Source: Pseudomonas sp. LP_7_YM (lineage in GTDB: Bacteria; Pseudomonadota; Gammaproteobacteria; Pseudomonadales; Pseudomonadaceae). From it: a stretch of DNA of 64,000 nucleotides. Position 1 is the first letter of the stretch; each line of letters starts with the position of its first letter. Where the stretch lies: NCBI RefSeq assembly GCF_004364435.1, contig NZ_SOCT01000016.1, positions 1 to 64,000 of the forward strand. The letters are read 5' to 3'. This document shows positions 16,093 through 25,022 of this stretch, piece after piece. Below the pieces are notes generated by a model. It had not been told where the DNA came from and did not search any database. It worked only from the letters and a program-made list of their open reading frames with translations. The position numbers were made by a program, and so were the translations under genes.

Positions 16093-16416
16093 ATGTTGCA
16101 CATCTTCTGTCCTCACTGTGGCGAACTGCGCTCCGAAGAGGAATTCCACCCGTCAGGCCAGGCCCACATCCCGCGTCCACTGGACCCGGCGGCCTGCACC
16201 GACGCCGAGTGGGGCGACTACATGTTCTTTCGCGACAATTCGCGCGGCCAGCACCACGAGCTGTGGATTCATGCCGCCGGTTGCCGTCAGTATTTCAACG
16301 CTACGCGCAACACCATGACCTACGAAATTCTCGAAACCTACCCGATTGGCACCCAGCCTCAGTTCAGTGAAACACCGGCGTCTGCAATCAAGAACACGCA
16401 GGGAGATCAGGTATGA
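16093..16416 (+). CDS. soxD: Sarcosine oxidase subunit delta
   Basis: 107-residue small subunit of the SoxABDG complex. The N-terminal IFCPHCGELRSEEEFH carries the two cysteines and histidine that, with a later cysteine (AAGCRQYF), bind structural zinc in this family. An AGGAGAG site precedes the ATG by 6-7 bases. It overlaps soxA by 4 bp (ATGA). Confidence 0.93.
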   Translation: MLHIFCPHCGELRSEEEFHPSGQAHIPRPLDPAACTDAEWGDYMFFRDNSRGQHHELWIHAAGCRQYFNATRNTMTYEILETYPIGTQPQFSETPASAIKNTQGDQV

Positions 16417-19400
16417 GTCAGTCCAATCGCCTGCCCAACGGTGGTCGCATCGACCGTAGCAAGGTCCTGAATTTCAGCTTCAACGGCCAGACCTACCAGG
16501 GCTTTGAAGGCGACACCCTGGCCGCAGCCCTGCTGGCCAACGGCGTCGACATCATTGGTCGCAGCTTCAAATACTCGCGTCCTCGCGGCATCTTCGCGGC
16601 GGGTTCCGAAGAGCCCAACGCGGTGTTGCAGATCGGTGCCACCGAAGCCACGCAGATCCCCAACGTGCGCGCCACGCAACAGGCGCTGTACGCGGGGCTG
16701 GTCGCGACCAGCACCAACGGCTGGCCGAGCGTGAACACCGACATGATGGGGATTCTTGGAAAGGTCGGCGGCAAACTGATGCCGCCGGGCTTCTACTACA
16801 AAACCTTCATGTACCCGCAATCGTTCTGGATGACCTACGAGAAGTACATTCGCAAGGCTGCAGGCCTTGGGCGTTCACCGACTGAAATCGACCCCGATAC
16901 CTACGACAACATGAACCAGCACTGCGACGTACTGGTGGTTGGCGCAGGCCCAGCCGGTCTCGCGGCAGCCCTGGCTGCCGCGCGCACCGGTGCCCGGGTG
17001 ATCGTTGCCGACGAGCAGGAAGAATTCGGCGGCAGTCTGCTGGACTCTCGCGAAAGCCTCGATGGCAAGCCCGCAGCGGAGTGGGCCGCCACCGTCGTTG
17101 CCGAGCTCAAGGGTCTGGACAATGTGGTGCTGCTGCCACGCGCCACGGTCAACGGCTATCACGACCACAATTTCCTGACCATTCATGAGCGCCTGACCGA
17201 TCATCTCGGGGATCGCGCGCCCATCGGCCAGGTGCGTCAGCGCATGCACCGCGTCCGCGCCAAACGTGTGGTGCTGGCAAGCGGGACTCACGAGCGTCCG
17301 CTGGTGTATGGCAATAACGACGTGCCGGGCAACATGCTGGCCGGAGCTGTTTCAACCTATGTCCGCCGCTATGGCGTGGCGCCGGGCAAAAAACTGGTGC
17401 TATCGACCAACAACGATTACGCCTATCGCGTTGCGCTGGACTGGCTTGATGCCGGTTTGCAGGTGGTTGCCGTGGCCGATGCACGTCACAACCCGCGCGG
17501 CGCGCTGGTGGAAGAGGCGCGTGCCAAAGGTATCCGCATCCTGACCGGCAGCGCTGTGATCGAAGCCCGCGGCAGCAAGCGCGTGAGTGGCGCCCGCGTT
17601 GCAGCCATCGACGTCAAATCGCACAAGGTCACCAGTCCCGGCGAATGGCTGGACTGCGATCTGGTGGCCAGCTCCGGCGGCTACAGCCCGATCGTGCACC
17701 TGGCCTCGCACCTGGGTGGCAAGCCGGTCTGGCGTGAAGACATCCTCGGTTTCGTACCGGGTGAAGCGCCGCAGAAGCGCATCTGCGTCGGTGGCGTGAA
17801 TGGCGTGTATGCATTGGGCGATGCGCTTGCCGACGGTTTCGAAGGTGGCGTTCGTGCCGCCAGCGAAGCCGGTTTCCAGCCCGTCGAAGGCGTCATTCCG
17901 AAAGCGCTGAGCCGCGTCGAAGAGCCGACATTGGCGCTGTTCCAGGTGCCGCATGAGAAATCCACGACCCGTGCGCCGAAGCAATTCGTCGACCTGCAAA
18001 ACGACGTGACTGCCGCTGGCATCGAACTGGCGACCCGCGAAGGTTTTGAGTCGGTCGAGCACGTCAAACGCTACACCGCGCTGGGTTTCGGCACCGATCA
18101 GGGCAAGCTGGGCAACGTCAACGGTCTGGCCATCGCGGCCCGCTCGCTGAACGTCACGATCCCGGAAATGGGCACCACCATGTTCCGCCCGAACTACACG
18201 CCCGTGACCTTCGGCGCGGTAGCCGGTCGGCACTGTGGCCATATCTTCGAGCCTGTGCGCTTCACCGCGCTGCACGCCTGGCACGTCAGAAACGGCGCCG
18301 AATTCGAAGATGTCGGTCAGTGGAAACGTCCGTGGTATTTCCCCAAGGCCGGAGAAGATATTCATGCGGCGGTGCGTCGCGAATGCAAGGCTGTACGTGA
18401 CAGCGTCGGTCTGCTGGACGCCTCGACCCTCGGCAAGATCGACATTCAAGGCCCGGATGCACGGGAGTTTCTGAACCGCATCTACACCAACGCCTGGACC
18501 AAACTCGACGTGGGCAAGGCCCGTTACGGCCTGATGTGCAAGGAAGACGGCATGGTGTTCGACGACGGCGTCACCGCCTGTATTGCCGACAACCACTTCA
18601 TCATGACCACCACCACGGGCGGCGCAGCTCGTGTGCTGCAGTGGCTGGAAATCTATCAGCAAACCGAGTGGCCGGACCTGAAGGTGTACTTCACCTCGGT
18701 GACCGACCATTACGCGACCCTGACTCTGTCGGGCCCCAACAGCCGCAAGCTGCTCAGCGAAGTGACCGACATCGACCTGGGGCGTGAAGCCTTCCCGTTC
18801 ATGACCTGGAAGGAAGGTCTGGTCGGTGGCGTGCCGGCGCGTGTGTTCCGAATTTCGTTCACTGGTGAGCTTTCCTACGAAGTAAACATTCAGGCCGACT
18901 ACGCCATGGGTGTTCTGGAAAAAATTGCCGAGGCGGGTAAACCGTACAACCTGACGCCGTACGGCACGGAAACCATGCACGTCCTACGGGCCGAGAAGGG
19001 TTTCATCATCGTTGGGCAAGATACCGACGGCTCGATGACGCCGGACGACTTGAACATGGGCTGGTGTGTCGGTCGTACCAAGCCGTTCTCGTGGATCGGC
19101 CAGCGCGGAATGAGTCGCGAAGACTGCGTGCGTGAAGACCGCAAACAGCTGGTGGGCCTTAAGCCCGTCGATCCGACCAAGTGGCTGCCAGAGGGCGCGC
19201 AGTTGGTGTTCGATCCTAAACAGTCGATCCCGATGACGATGGTCGGCCACGTGACGTCGAGCTACGCGGCGAATTCGCTGGGTTACTCATTCGCCATGGG
19301 GGTGGTCAAGGGCGGCCTGAAGCGCATAGGTGAACGGGTGTTCTCCCCGCAGGTGGATGGGTCGGTGATCGAGGCTGAGATTGTGTCCTCGGTGTTCTTT

Positions 19401-19433
19401 GATCCGAAGGGTGAGCGGCAGAACGTGGAGTAA
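16413..19433 (+). CDS. soxA: Sarcosine oxidase subunit alpha
   Basis: Large subunit, 1006 residues. An N-terminal ferredoxin-like segment is first (FEGDTLAAALLANGVDIIGR, residues about 30-90). A FAD/NAD-binding region follows, with CDVLVVGAGPAGLAAALAAA near residue 172 and a second nucleotide motif around residues 325-345. The C-terminal GcvT-like folate-binding domain spans about residues 610-1000 and transfers the sarcosine methyl to THF. The length matches the family. Coupled to soxD by a 4-bp overlap. A REP pair in the 123-bp gap after it separates it from soxG. Confidence 0.95.
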   Translation: MSQSNRLPNGGRIDRSKVLNFSFNGQTYQGFEGDTLAAALLANGVDIIGRSFKYSRPRGIFAAGSEEPNAVLQIGATEATQIPNVRATQQALYAGLVATSTNGWPSVNTDMMGILGKVGGKLMPPGFYYKTFMYPQSFWMTYEKYIRKAAGLGRSPTEIDPDTYDNMNQHCDVLVVGAGPAGLAAALAAARTGARVIVADEQEEFGGSLLDSRESLDGKPAAEWAATVVAELKGLDNVVLLPRATVNGYHDHNFLTIHERLTDHLGDRAPIGQVRQRMHRVRAKRVVLASGTHERPLVYGNNDVPGNMLAGAVSTYVRRYGVAPGKKLVLSTNNDYAYRVALDWLDAGLQVVAVADARHNPRGALVEEARAKGIRILTGSAVIEARGSKRVSGARVAAIDVKSHKVTSPGEWLDCDLVASSGGYSPIVHLASHLGGKPVWREDILGFVPGEAPQKRICVGGVNGVYALGDALADGFEGGVRAASEAGFQPVEGVIPKALSRVEEPTLALFQVPHEKSTTRAPKQFVDLQNDVTAAGIELATREGFESVEHVKRYTALGFGTDQGKLGNVNGLAIAARSLNVTIPEMGTTMFRPNYTPVTFGAVAGRHCGHIFEPVRFTALHAWHVRNGAEFEDVGQWKRPWYFPKAGEDIHAAVRRECKAVRDSVGLLDASTLGKIDIQGPDAREFLNRIYTNAWTKLDVGKARYGLMCKEDGMVFDDGVTACIADNHFIMTTTTGGAARVLQWLEIYQQTEWPDLKVYFTSVTDHYATLTLSGPNSRKLLSEVTDIDLGREAFPFMTWKEGLVGGVPARVFRISFTGELSYEVNIQADYAMGVLEKIAEAGKPYNLTPYGTETMHVLRAEKGFIIVGQDTDGSMTPDDLNMGWCVGRTKPFSWIGQRGMSREDCVREDRKQLVGLKPVDPTKWLPEGAQLVFDPKQSIPMTMVGHVTSSYAANSLGYSFAMGVVKGGLKRIGERVFSPQVDGSVIEAEIVSSVFFDPKGERQNVE

Positions 19434-19435
19434 AC

Positions 19436-19505
19436 CGATTCGCGGATAAATTCGCTCCTACATTGGACTGCGGTGTCCTTTGGGGGCGAATTTATTCGCG
19501 ATGCC
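19436..19505. repeat. REP pair inside the sox operon
   Basis: GATTCGCGGATAAATTCGCTCC (from 19437) and the inverted GGGGCGAATTTATTCGCGATG (19482-19502) fill the soxA-soxG gap. A hairpin here could change the relative stability of soxA and soxG message. Confidence 0.75.
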
Positions 19506-19556
19506 GCCCCGCGATGCTTCGTCCGATGAAACGACAGAATTCAACACAGGTGCTCT

Positions 19557-20189
19557 ATGACCACAGCCAACGTTTACCAACAGCGGCCAACGACCGACGT
19601 CAAAGCCGAGTCGCCGCTGTTTCACGCCGATCTGAAAAGCCTGGTCGGTAAAGGCCGCACCAACCCGGGTGTGGTGCTGCGCGAGAAAAAACTGCTGGGC
19701 CACTTGACCCTTCGCGGCAACGGGCATGATCCGCTGTTCGCAGTTGGTGTGCATAAGGCATTGGGCATGGAACTGCCCGGCGCGCTGGCGCTGGTGTCTA
19801 GTGGCGATCACTCGATCCAGTGGCTTGGCCCGGATGAGTGGCTGCTGATCGTGCCTACCGGTGAGGAATTTGCCATCGAGCAGAAACTGCGCGAAGCGCT
19901 GGAGGGTCAGCACATTGCGGTCGTCAACGTCAGCGGCGGTCAATCGCTGCTGGAACTGACTGGTCCGAACGTGCGCGAAGTGCTGATGAAATCCACCAGT
20001 TACGATGTGCATCCAAATAATTTCCCGGTGGGCAAGGCCGTAGGGACTGTGTTTGCCAAGTCGCAACTGGTGATTCGCCGTACCGGCGAAGAGACCTGGG
20101 AGCTGGTCATCCGCCGCAGCTTCGCCGATTACTGGTGGTTGTGGTTGCAGGATGCGAGTGCCGAGTACGGGCTTGGTGTCGCGGCCTGA
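19557..20189 (+). CDS. soxG: Sarcosine oxidase subunit gamma
   Basis: 210-residue subunit that completes the SoxBDAG heterotetramer. The GcvT-like fold is visible in SGDHSIQWLGPDEWLLIVP and VNVSGGQSLLELTGPNVRE. Normal length. It is unusually far (123 bp) from soxA because of the inserted REP pair. An upstream start with a weak site (CAGGTGCTCT) is consistent with the ATG at 19557. Confidence 0.93.
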   Translation: MTTANVYQQRPTTDVKAESPLFHADLKSLVGKGRTNPGVVLREKKLLGHLTLRGNGHDPLFAVGVHKALGMELPGALALVSSGDHSIQWLGPDEWLLIVPTGEEFAIEQKLREALEGQHIAVVNVSGGQSLLELTGPNVREVLMKSTSYDVHPNNFPVGKAVGTVFAKSQLVIRRTGEETWELVIRRSFADYWWLWLQDASAEYGLGVAA

Positions 20190-20208
20190 GGATTTAACGC
20201 GCCTACAA

Positions 20209-20332
20209 TGATCGTTCCCACGTCGAGGCGTCGAACCGTTTGCGTGGGAACGCCGCCCCTGATGTTTCGCGTCATTGTGATAGACGCGCAGCGTCCTGAA
20301 TTGCGCTCCCCCGCGGAGCGTGGGAACGATCA
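20209..20332. repeat. Intergenic repeat element with 14-bp terminal inverted repeats (copy 1)
   Basis: TGATCGTTCCCACG (20209-20222) and its exact complement CGTGGGAACGATCA (20319-20332) bound a 124-bp element filling the soxG-purU gap. Its right end touches the purU ribosome-binding site AGAGGAA. The internal motif GACGCGCAGCGTCCTGAA (from 20283) recurs in the copy downstream of purU. Confidence 0.7.
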
Positions 20333-20343
20333 GAGGAATATGC

Positions 20344-21201
20344 ATGAGCCGCGCCCCCGATACCTGGATTCTGACCGCCGACTGCCCCAGTATGCTGGGC
20401 ACGGTGGATGCGGTGACGCGCTATCTGTTCGAGCAGGGCTGCTATGTCACTGAGCACCATTCCTTCGATGACCGGCTGTCCAGCCGCTTTTTCATTCGTG
20501 TCGAATTCCGTCAGCCCGAGGGCTTCGACGAGGCGGCGTTCCGTACCGGACTTGCCGAGCGAGGTAAGGCTTTTGGCATGATCTTTGAGCTGACAGCGCC
20601 GAACTACCGGCCAAAAGTGGTGATCATGGTCTCCAAGGCCGACCACTGTCTGAACGACCTGCTCTATCGGCAACGTATTAATCAACTGTCGATGGACGTG
20701 GTCGCCGTGGTCTCCAATCACCCTGATCTTGAACCTTTGGCGCGCTGGCACGAGATTCCCTACTACCATTTCCCACTCGACCCTAACGACAAGCCTTCCC
20801 AGGAAGCCAAGGTCTGGCAGGTGATCGAAGATTCAGGCGCCGAACTGGTGGTGCTTGCCCGATACATGCAAGTGCTGTCGCCGGAGCTGTGCCGCAAGCT
20901 CGATGGCAAAGCGATCAACATTCATCACTCGCTGTTACCGGGCTTCAAGGGCGCCAAGCCTTATCACCAGGCCTACAACAAGGGCGTGAAGCTGGTCGGT
21001 GCCACGGCGCATTACATCAATAACGATCTGGACGAGGGCCCGATTATCGCCCAGGGCGTCGAGGCCGTGGATCATAGCCACTACCCCGAGGACCTGATTG
21101 CCAAGGGGCGTGACATCGAAGGCCTGACCCTGGCCCGCGCGGTGGGCTATCACATTGAGCGGCGGGTGTTTCTCAATGCCAATCGAACGGTGGTCCTGTA
21201 A
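20344..21201 (+). CDS. purU: Formyltetrahydrofolate deformylase
   Basis: Hydrolyses 10-formyl-THF to formate and THF, so THF is recycled while formate leaves as waste from the one-carbon units of betaine degradation. 285 residues from the ATG at 20344, with AGAGGAA six bases upstream. An N-terminal ACT domain (DTWILTADCPSMLGTVDAVT) precedes the formyltransferase-fold catalytic domain with INIHHSLLPGFKGAKPYHQA and DLDEGPIIAQ, which hold the catalytic Asn, His and Asp. Flanked by two related repeat elements. Confidence 0.94.
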   Translation: MSRAPDTWILTADCPSMLGTVDAVTRYLFEQGCYVTEHHSFDDRLSSRFFIRVEFRQPEGFDEAAFRTGLAERGKAFGMIFELTAPNYRPKVVIMVSKADHCLNDLLYRQRINQLSMDVVAVVSNHPDLEPLARWHEIPYYHFPLDPNDKPSQEAKVWQVIEDSGAELVVLARYMQVLSPELCRKLDGKAINIHHSLLPGFKGAKPYHQAYNKGVKLVGATAHYINNDLDEGPIIAQGVEAVDHSHYPEDLIAKGRDIEGLTLARAVGYHIERRVFLNANRTVVL

Positions 21202-21204
21202 GAC

Positions 21205-21313
21205 ACTGTTGGCTCCTACGCTCCGCGTGGGAGCTCGCCTGGTACGCTTTGCGTGCGATGTGTGACGCGCAGCGTCTTGGGTTGCATTACCACGCGCAGC
21301 GTGGGAACGATCA
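21205..21313. repeat. Intergenic repeat element (copy 2), downstream of purU
   Basis: Related to the element at 20209-20332. It shares the right end CGTGGGAACGATCA (21300-21313) and the internal GACGCGCAGCGTCTTGGGTTGC, which differs by three bases from copy 1. The left end has diverged (GGCTCCTACGCTCCGCGTGG). The two copies are in direct orientation around purU. Confidence 0.6.
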
Positions 21314-21321
21314 AGAGTCAG

Positions 21322-21349
21322 TGCGTTGCCGCCATCCCCAAGCAACGCA
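21322..21349 (+). promoter_or_regulatory. Inverted repeat upstream of fdhA
   Basis: TGCGTTGC (21322-21329) and GCAACGCA (21342-21349) form a perfect 8-bp dyad with a 12-nt spacer, about 50 bp before the fdhA start. It may be an operator or a leader hairpin. Confidence 0.35.
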
Positions 21350-21399
21350 TAACTCCGCTACACGGCTGTATTCATAACAACAATCAGCGAGGTGAAAGC

Positions 21400-22599
21400 A
21401 TGTCTGGTAATCGTGGTGTGGTGTATCTCGGCGCTGGCAAGGTCGAAGTACAGAGGATCGACTATCCCAAAATGCAGGACCCGCGCGGCAAGAAGATCGA
21501 GCATGGGGTCATTCTGCGCGTGGTATCCACCAACATCTGTGGCTCGGACCAACACATGGTGCGCGGTCGCACTACCGCTCAGGTCGGCCTGGTATTGGGC
21601 CATGAGATCACCGGTGAAGTGATCGAGAAGGGCAGCGACGTCGAAAACCTGCAAATTGGTGATCTGGTGTCGGTGCCTTTCAACGTTGCATGCGGCCGTT
21701 GCCGGTCATGCAAGGAGCAACACACCGGCGTCTGCCTGACCGTCAACCCAGCGCGTGCCGGAGGTGCCTATGGCTACGTCGACATGGGCGACTGGACAGG
21801 TGGCCAGGCCGAATACGTGCTGGTGCCGTATGCCGATTTCAACCTGCTCAAACTGCCTGATCGCGACAAGGCCATGGAAAAGATCCGCGATCTGACCTGT
21901 CTTTCCGACATTTTGCCGACCGGTTATCACGGCGCGGTGACGGCTGGCGTGGGGCCTGGCAGCTCGGTGTACATCGCCGGGGCAGGTCCTGTGGGGCTGG
22001 CGGCTGCCGCCTCCGCACGTCTGCTGGGCGCGGCGGTGGTGATCGTTGGCGACGTCAACCCCGTGCGTCTGGCTCACGCCAAGGCGCAGGGCTTTGAAAT
22101 CGCCGACCTGTCCAAAGACACGCCGCTGCACGAGCAAATCGCCGAGTTGCTGGGTGAGCCGGAAGTGGACTGCGCCGTCGACGCAGTAGGCTTCGAAGCC
22201 CGAGGCCATGGTCATGCAGGCGCCAAGGCCGAAGCCCCGGCCACCGTGCTCAACTCGCTGATGGGCGTGGTGCGCGTAGCGGGCAAGATCGGCATCCCTG
22301 GCCTCTACGTCACCGAGGACCCTGGCGCTGCCGATGCTGCCGCGAAAATCGGCAGCCTGAGCATTCGTTTCGGCTTGGGCTGGGCCAAATCCCACAGCTT
22401 CCACACCGGTCAGACCCCGGTCATGAAGTACAACCGCCAACTGATGCAGGCCATCATGTGGGACCGCATCAACATCGCCGAAGTCGTTGGCGTGCAAGTC
22501 ATCAGTCTGGACGACGCACCGCGCGGTTATGGTGAGTTCGACGCAGGCGTTCCGAAGAAATTCGTGATCGACCCGCACAAGCTGTTCAGCGCAGCGTAA
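21400..22599 (+). CDS. fdhA: Glutathione-independent formaldehyde dehydrogenase
   Basis: Zinc- and NAD-dependent medium-chain dehydrogenase oxidising the formaldehyde released by betaine, dimethylglycine and sarcosine demethylation. 399 residues from the ATG at 21400 (GAGGTGAAAGC upstream). The catalytic zinc ligands lie in NICGSDQHM and LGHEITGEV, the structural-zinc cysteines in CGRCRSCKEQHTGVC, and the nucleotide fold at YIAGAGPVGLAAAASARLLG. It ends the locus with a terminator 18 bp downstream. Confidence 0.95.
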   Translation: MSGNRGVVYLGAGKVEVQRIDYPKMQDPRGKKIEHGVILRVVSTNICGSDQHMVRGRTTAQVGLVLGHEITGEVIEKGSDVENLQIGDLVSVPFNVACGRCRSCKEQHTGVCLTVNPARAGGAYGYVDMGDWTGGQAEYVLVPYADFNLLKLPDRDKAMEKIRDLTCLSDILPTGYHGAVTAGVGPGSSVYIAGAGPVGLAAAASARLLGAAVVIVGDVNPVRLAHAKAQGFEIADLSKDTPLHEQIAELLGEPEVDCAVDAVGFEARGHGHAGAKAEAPATVLNSLMGVVRVAGKIGIPGLYVTEDPGAADAAAKIGSLSIRFGLGWAKSHSFHTGQTPVMKYNRQLMQAIMWDRINIAEVVGVQVISLDDAPRGYGEFDAGVPKKFVIDPHKLFSAA

Positions 22600-22616
22600 T
22601 ACGGTCCGCATGGGTT

Positions 22617-22642
22617 AAAAGGCGACCTCGGTCGCCTTTTTC
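22617..22642 (+). terminator. Terminator after fdhA (also serves the convergent gene)
   Basis: GGCGAC (22621-22626) pairs with GTCGCC (22631-22636), with AAAA before and TTTTT after. It lies between convergent fdhA and the secreted-protein gene, so it can act in both directions. Confidence 0.85.
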
Positions 22643-23009
22643 ATTTTTCCCGGATCAACTTCAGATAGGGCGACACAACGTTTTTATCCTTTGTGACCGT
22701 GGTCCCTCGGTAGCGACAGATGATCTTCTTGTCCTGCTCTTCCTCCGAATCAGGCCTCAACTCGTATTTCGGCTCGAGGAAACTGTCTTTGGTGGCCAGC
22801 GTTTCACCGTGCCATTTCGTCCCGTCAGGCGTGACGGCATCGTATTCATACCCTGCGTTATAGGGCGCAGGCATTGGCGTCACGTCACTTTTGAACGCCG
22901 ATGCCTTGATAGCGCTGACATCGGGACAGACCGAGATATCACCCTCGGCACTCGCTTCGCCTGCCAGAAAAAGTATCACCAGTGCGGCCCAGGCGATTCC
23001 ATTTCGCAT
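22641..23009 (-). CDS. Small secreted protein of unknown function (DUF3757-like)
   Basis: 122 residues with a clear signal peptide (MRNGIAWAALVILFLAGEAS, then A, cleavage near residue 22). The mature part contains CPDVSAI near its start and a second cysteine late (KKIICRYRG), as in small periplasmic proteins such as DUF3757. The assignment is by general resemblance only. An AGGAG site lies upstream of the ATG. No functional link to neighbours is visible. Confidence 0.6.
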   Translation of the reverse strand: MRNGIAWAALVILFLAGEASAEGDISVCPDVSAIKASAFKSDVTPMPAPYNAGYEYDAVTPDGTKWHGETLATKDSFLEPKYELRPDSEEEQDKKIICRYRGTTVTKDKNVVSPYLKLIREK

Positions 23010-23254
23010 GATTTGGTACTCCTTTACCTGCCTATGTATGAGGGTCCTTTTATGCTGTGGCGCGGTCTACTGTCAGAAGTGACAGTTTTAGAACCGATTG
23101 GAAATAACAACCGCTTATGGCAATAACTTTGCCTCGGTCTGGCTGAATTGCCAGGTTTTCGGTGTGCCGCAACGTTGGAACTTCCATTAGGACAGCGGTC
23201 CAACGCGAAGCTACTCCGGCCCTGGCCGGTTCTTTTGCAAGTGAGGTGGGCCCG

Positions 23255-23818
23255 ATGAAGGTTTCAATGAAAAAAGCATGCGGCGCTGCATTGGTGACGC
23301 TGATGGCGCTGGCGGCGACCCCGGTCTTCGCTTTCAATCTGAACGACGCGGCGAATGCCGTTTCCGACGCCACCGGCGGACAACAGAAAGCCACCGCAGC
23401 ACCTGAAGCGGCCGGCCTGCTCAACACGTTGGGCACCCAATTGAACGTCACCCCGCAGCAAGCCGTCGGCGGCACAGGCGCGCTGTTGGGGTTGGCGAAG
23501 AACAAACTGGGTGGCAGCGATTACTCGCAGCTAAGCAAATCCGTGCCGGGCATCGATCAACTGGCCGGCACCTCCGCGCTGGGCAGTCTGGGTGGCCTGA
23601 GCGGTATGCTCAGCAACTCATCCAGCAGCAACTCGGCGGTCAATAGTGCGCTGGGCAATGTGCAGAGCATGGGCGACGTGAACAATGCGTTCAGTGCGCT
23701 GGGCATGGACAGCGGCATGGTCGGTCAGTTTGTTCCGGTGATTCTGCAATACCTGGGGCAACAAGGCGCGAGCGGTTCGGCGCTCTCGGCGCTGAGTGGG
23801 GTTTGGGGCGCTAAGTGA
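23255..23818 (+). CDS. DUF2780-family secreted protein (VcgC/VcgE-like)
   Basis: 187 residues with a signal peptide (MKKACGAALVTLMALAATPV, then FA). The mature protein is Gly/Ser/Ala-rich and low in charge, with LLNTLGTQLNVTPQQAVGGT and a long GSLGGLSGMLSNSSSSNSA stretch, as in DUF2780. The ATG at 23255 follows GTGAGGTGGG. Function unknown; probably periplasmic. Confidence 0.7.
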   Translation: MKVSMKKACGAALVTLMALAATPVFAFNLNDAANAVSDATGGQQKATAAPEAAGLLNTLGTQLNVTPQQAVGGTGALLGLAKNKLGGSDYSQLSKSVPGIDQLAGTSALGSLGGLSGMLSNSSSSNSAVNSALGNVQSMGDVNNAFSALGMDSGMVGQFVPVILQYLGQQGASGSALSALSGVWGAK

Positions 23819-23931
23819 TCTTCACCGCCGCGCGTTCCTCGTAGGCGCGCGCTTGCCCACGATCACGGTGTGTCAGTGCTCTTCAACGTTCTGACAGATT
23901 GCAATCGCGGGCAGCGCGCTCCTGCGACACA

Positions 23932-24825
23932 TCAGCCCTTTGGCGGCCTGCTTCGTAGCTGCGCAATCCGCGCGTCCTTCTCGATCCACAGCCCATTCAC
24001 CCACGCCTGCACATACTCTCGAAACGCCGGGTCGTTTTCGTAGTCGCCTTGCCACAGTGCGGGGTCGAGTTCGTGGGTCTGGATGTCGACGATCACCCGA
24101 GACACCCGGCCCGAAATCAGGTCCCAAAAGCCGGGAATCTGCTCGCTCGGGTACGCCACGGTCACGTCCAGCACAGCGTCCATTTGCTCGCCCATTGCTG
24201 CCAGCACAAAGGCGACGCCACCTGCCTTGGGCTTGAGCAAGTAGCGATAGGGCGATGCCTGTTCGGCATGTTTGCCGGGCGTAAAGCGCGTGCCTTCCAG
24301 ATAATTCACTACCGTGACCGGCTGGCGCTTGAACAGCTCACACGCCTCTTTGGTGATTTCCAGATCCTTGCCCTTAAGCTCAGGGTTGTTCGCCAGAAAC
24401 GCCCTGGTGTAGCGCTTCATGAAGGGGTAGTCGAGGGCCCACCACGCCAGGCCCAGAAACGGCACCCAGATCAGCTCTTTCTTGAGGAAGAATTTGAAGA
24501 ACGGCGTGCGACGATTGAGCGCCTGCACCAGCGCCGGAATGTCCACCCACGATTGATGGTTGCTGATCACCAGATAAGAGGTATCGCCGCGCAGACCTTC
24601 ATGGCCGCTGATCTCCCAGCGCGTCGGGATACACAACCTGAAGATCAGCTTGTTGATCTCGGCCCAGGTCTCGGCAATCCACATCACGGCCCATGAGCAG
24701 CGATCACGCATTTCGCTCTGGAAGACCAGCTTGAGCAGCGCGAAGATCATCAGCGGCCCAAACAGCACCAGTGTGTTGAGCAAGAGCAGCAGCGTGACGG
24801 CAATTCCAATGAGCAGGTGACGCAT
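23932..24825 (-). CDS. 1-acyl-sn-glycerol-3-phosphate acyltransferase family protein (YihG-like)
   Basis: PlsC-type acyltransferase, 297 residues from the ATG at 24825. An N-terminal membrane helix (IGIAVTLLLLLNTLVLFG) is followed by the catalytic NHQSWVD (NHx4D) box near residue 87. The ELIWVPFLGLAWWALDYPFMKR segment and the acceptor-phosphate motif VNYLEGTRFTPGK come next. It likely acylates lysophosphatidate or a related lipid at the inner membrane. Divergent from the zinc-protease-like gene, an arrangement also seen near creBCD in P. aeruginosa. Confidence 0.85.
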   Translation of the reverse strand: MRHLLIGIAVTLLLLLNTLVLFGPLMIFALLKLVFQSEMRDRCSWAVMWIAETWAEINKLIFRLCIPTRWEISGHEGLRGDTSYLVISNHQSWVDIPALVQALNRRTPFFKFFLKKELIWVPFLGLAWWALDYPFMKRYTRAFLANNPELKGKDLEITKEACELFKRQPVTVVNYLEGTRFTPGKHAEQASPYRYLLKPKAGGVAFVLAAMGEQMDAVLDVTVAYPSEQIPGFWDLISGRVSRVIVDIQTHELDPALWQGDYENDPAFREYVQAWVNGLWIEKDARIAQLRSRPPKG

Positions 24826-25022
24826 AAAACACTCGTGGCGGATGTAATGGGCGGGCAATGATAAGCAGGTAGGTCGCAGTAGCCAAATCCGACCGTCGTC
24901 GACAGATGTTTCACCTGCCGGCGTGTAGCGTCAGGTCCTTCTTTGGTAAGCGAACGATACACAAAGTTGCGGTCTAAAATCGGGCCCGTGCAACGCCCAA
25001 CCCATTGCGAGGAACCTGCTAC

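Noticed and set aside
17400..18980. 526-codon minus-strand ORF opposite soxA
   Set aside because: Typical antisense shadow in high-GC coding DNA; no start signal and no family resemblance.
20190..21399. CRISPR repeats around purU because of recurring GTGGGAACG motifs
   Set aside because: Only two copies, about 1 kb apart with a gene between, no regular spacers and no cas genes.
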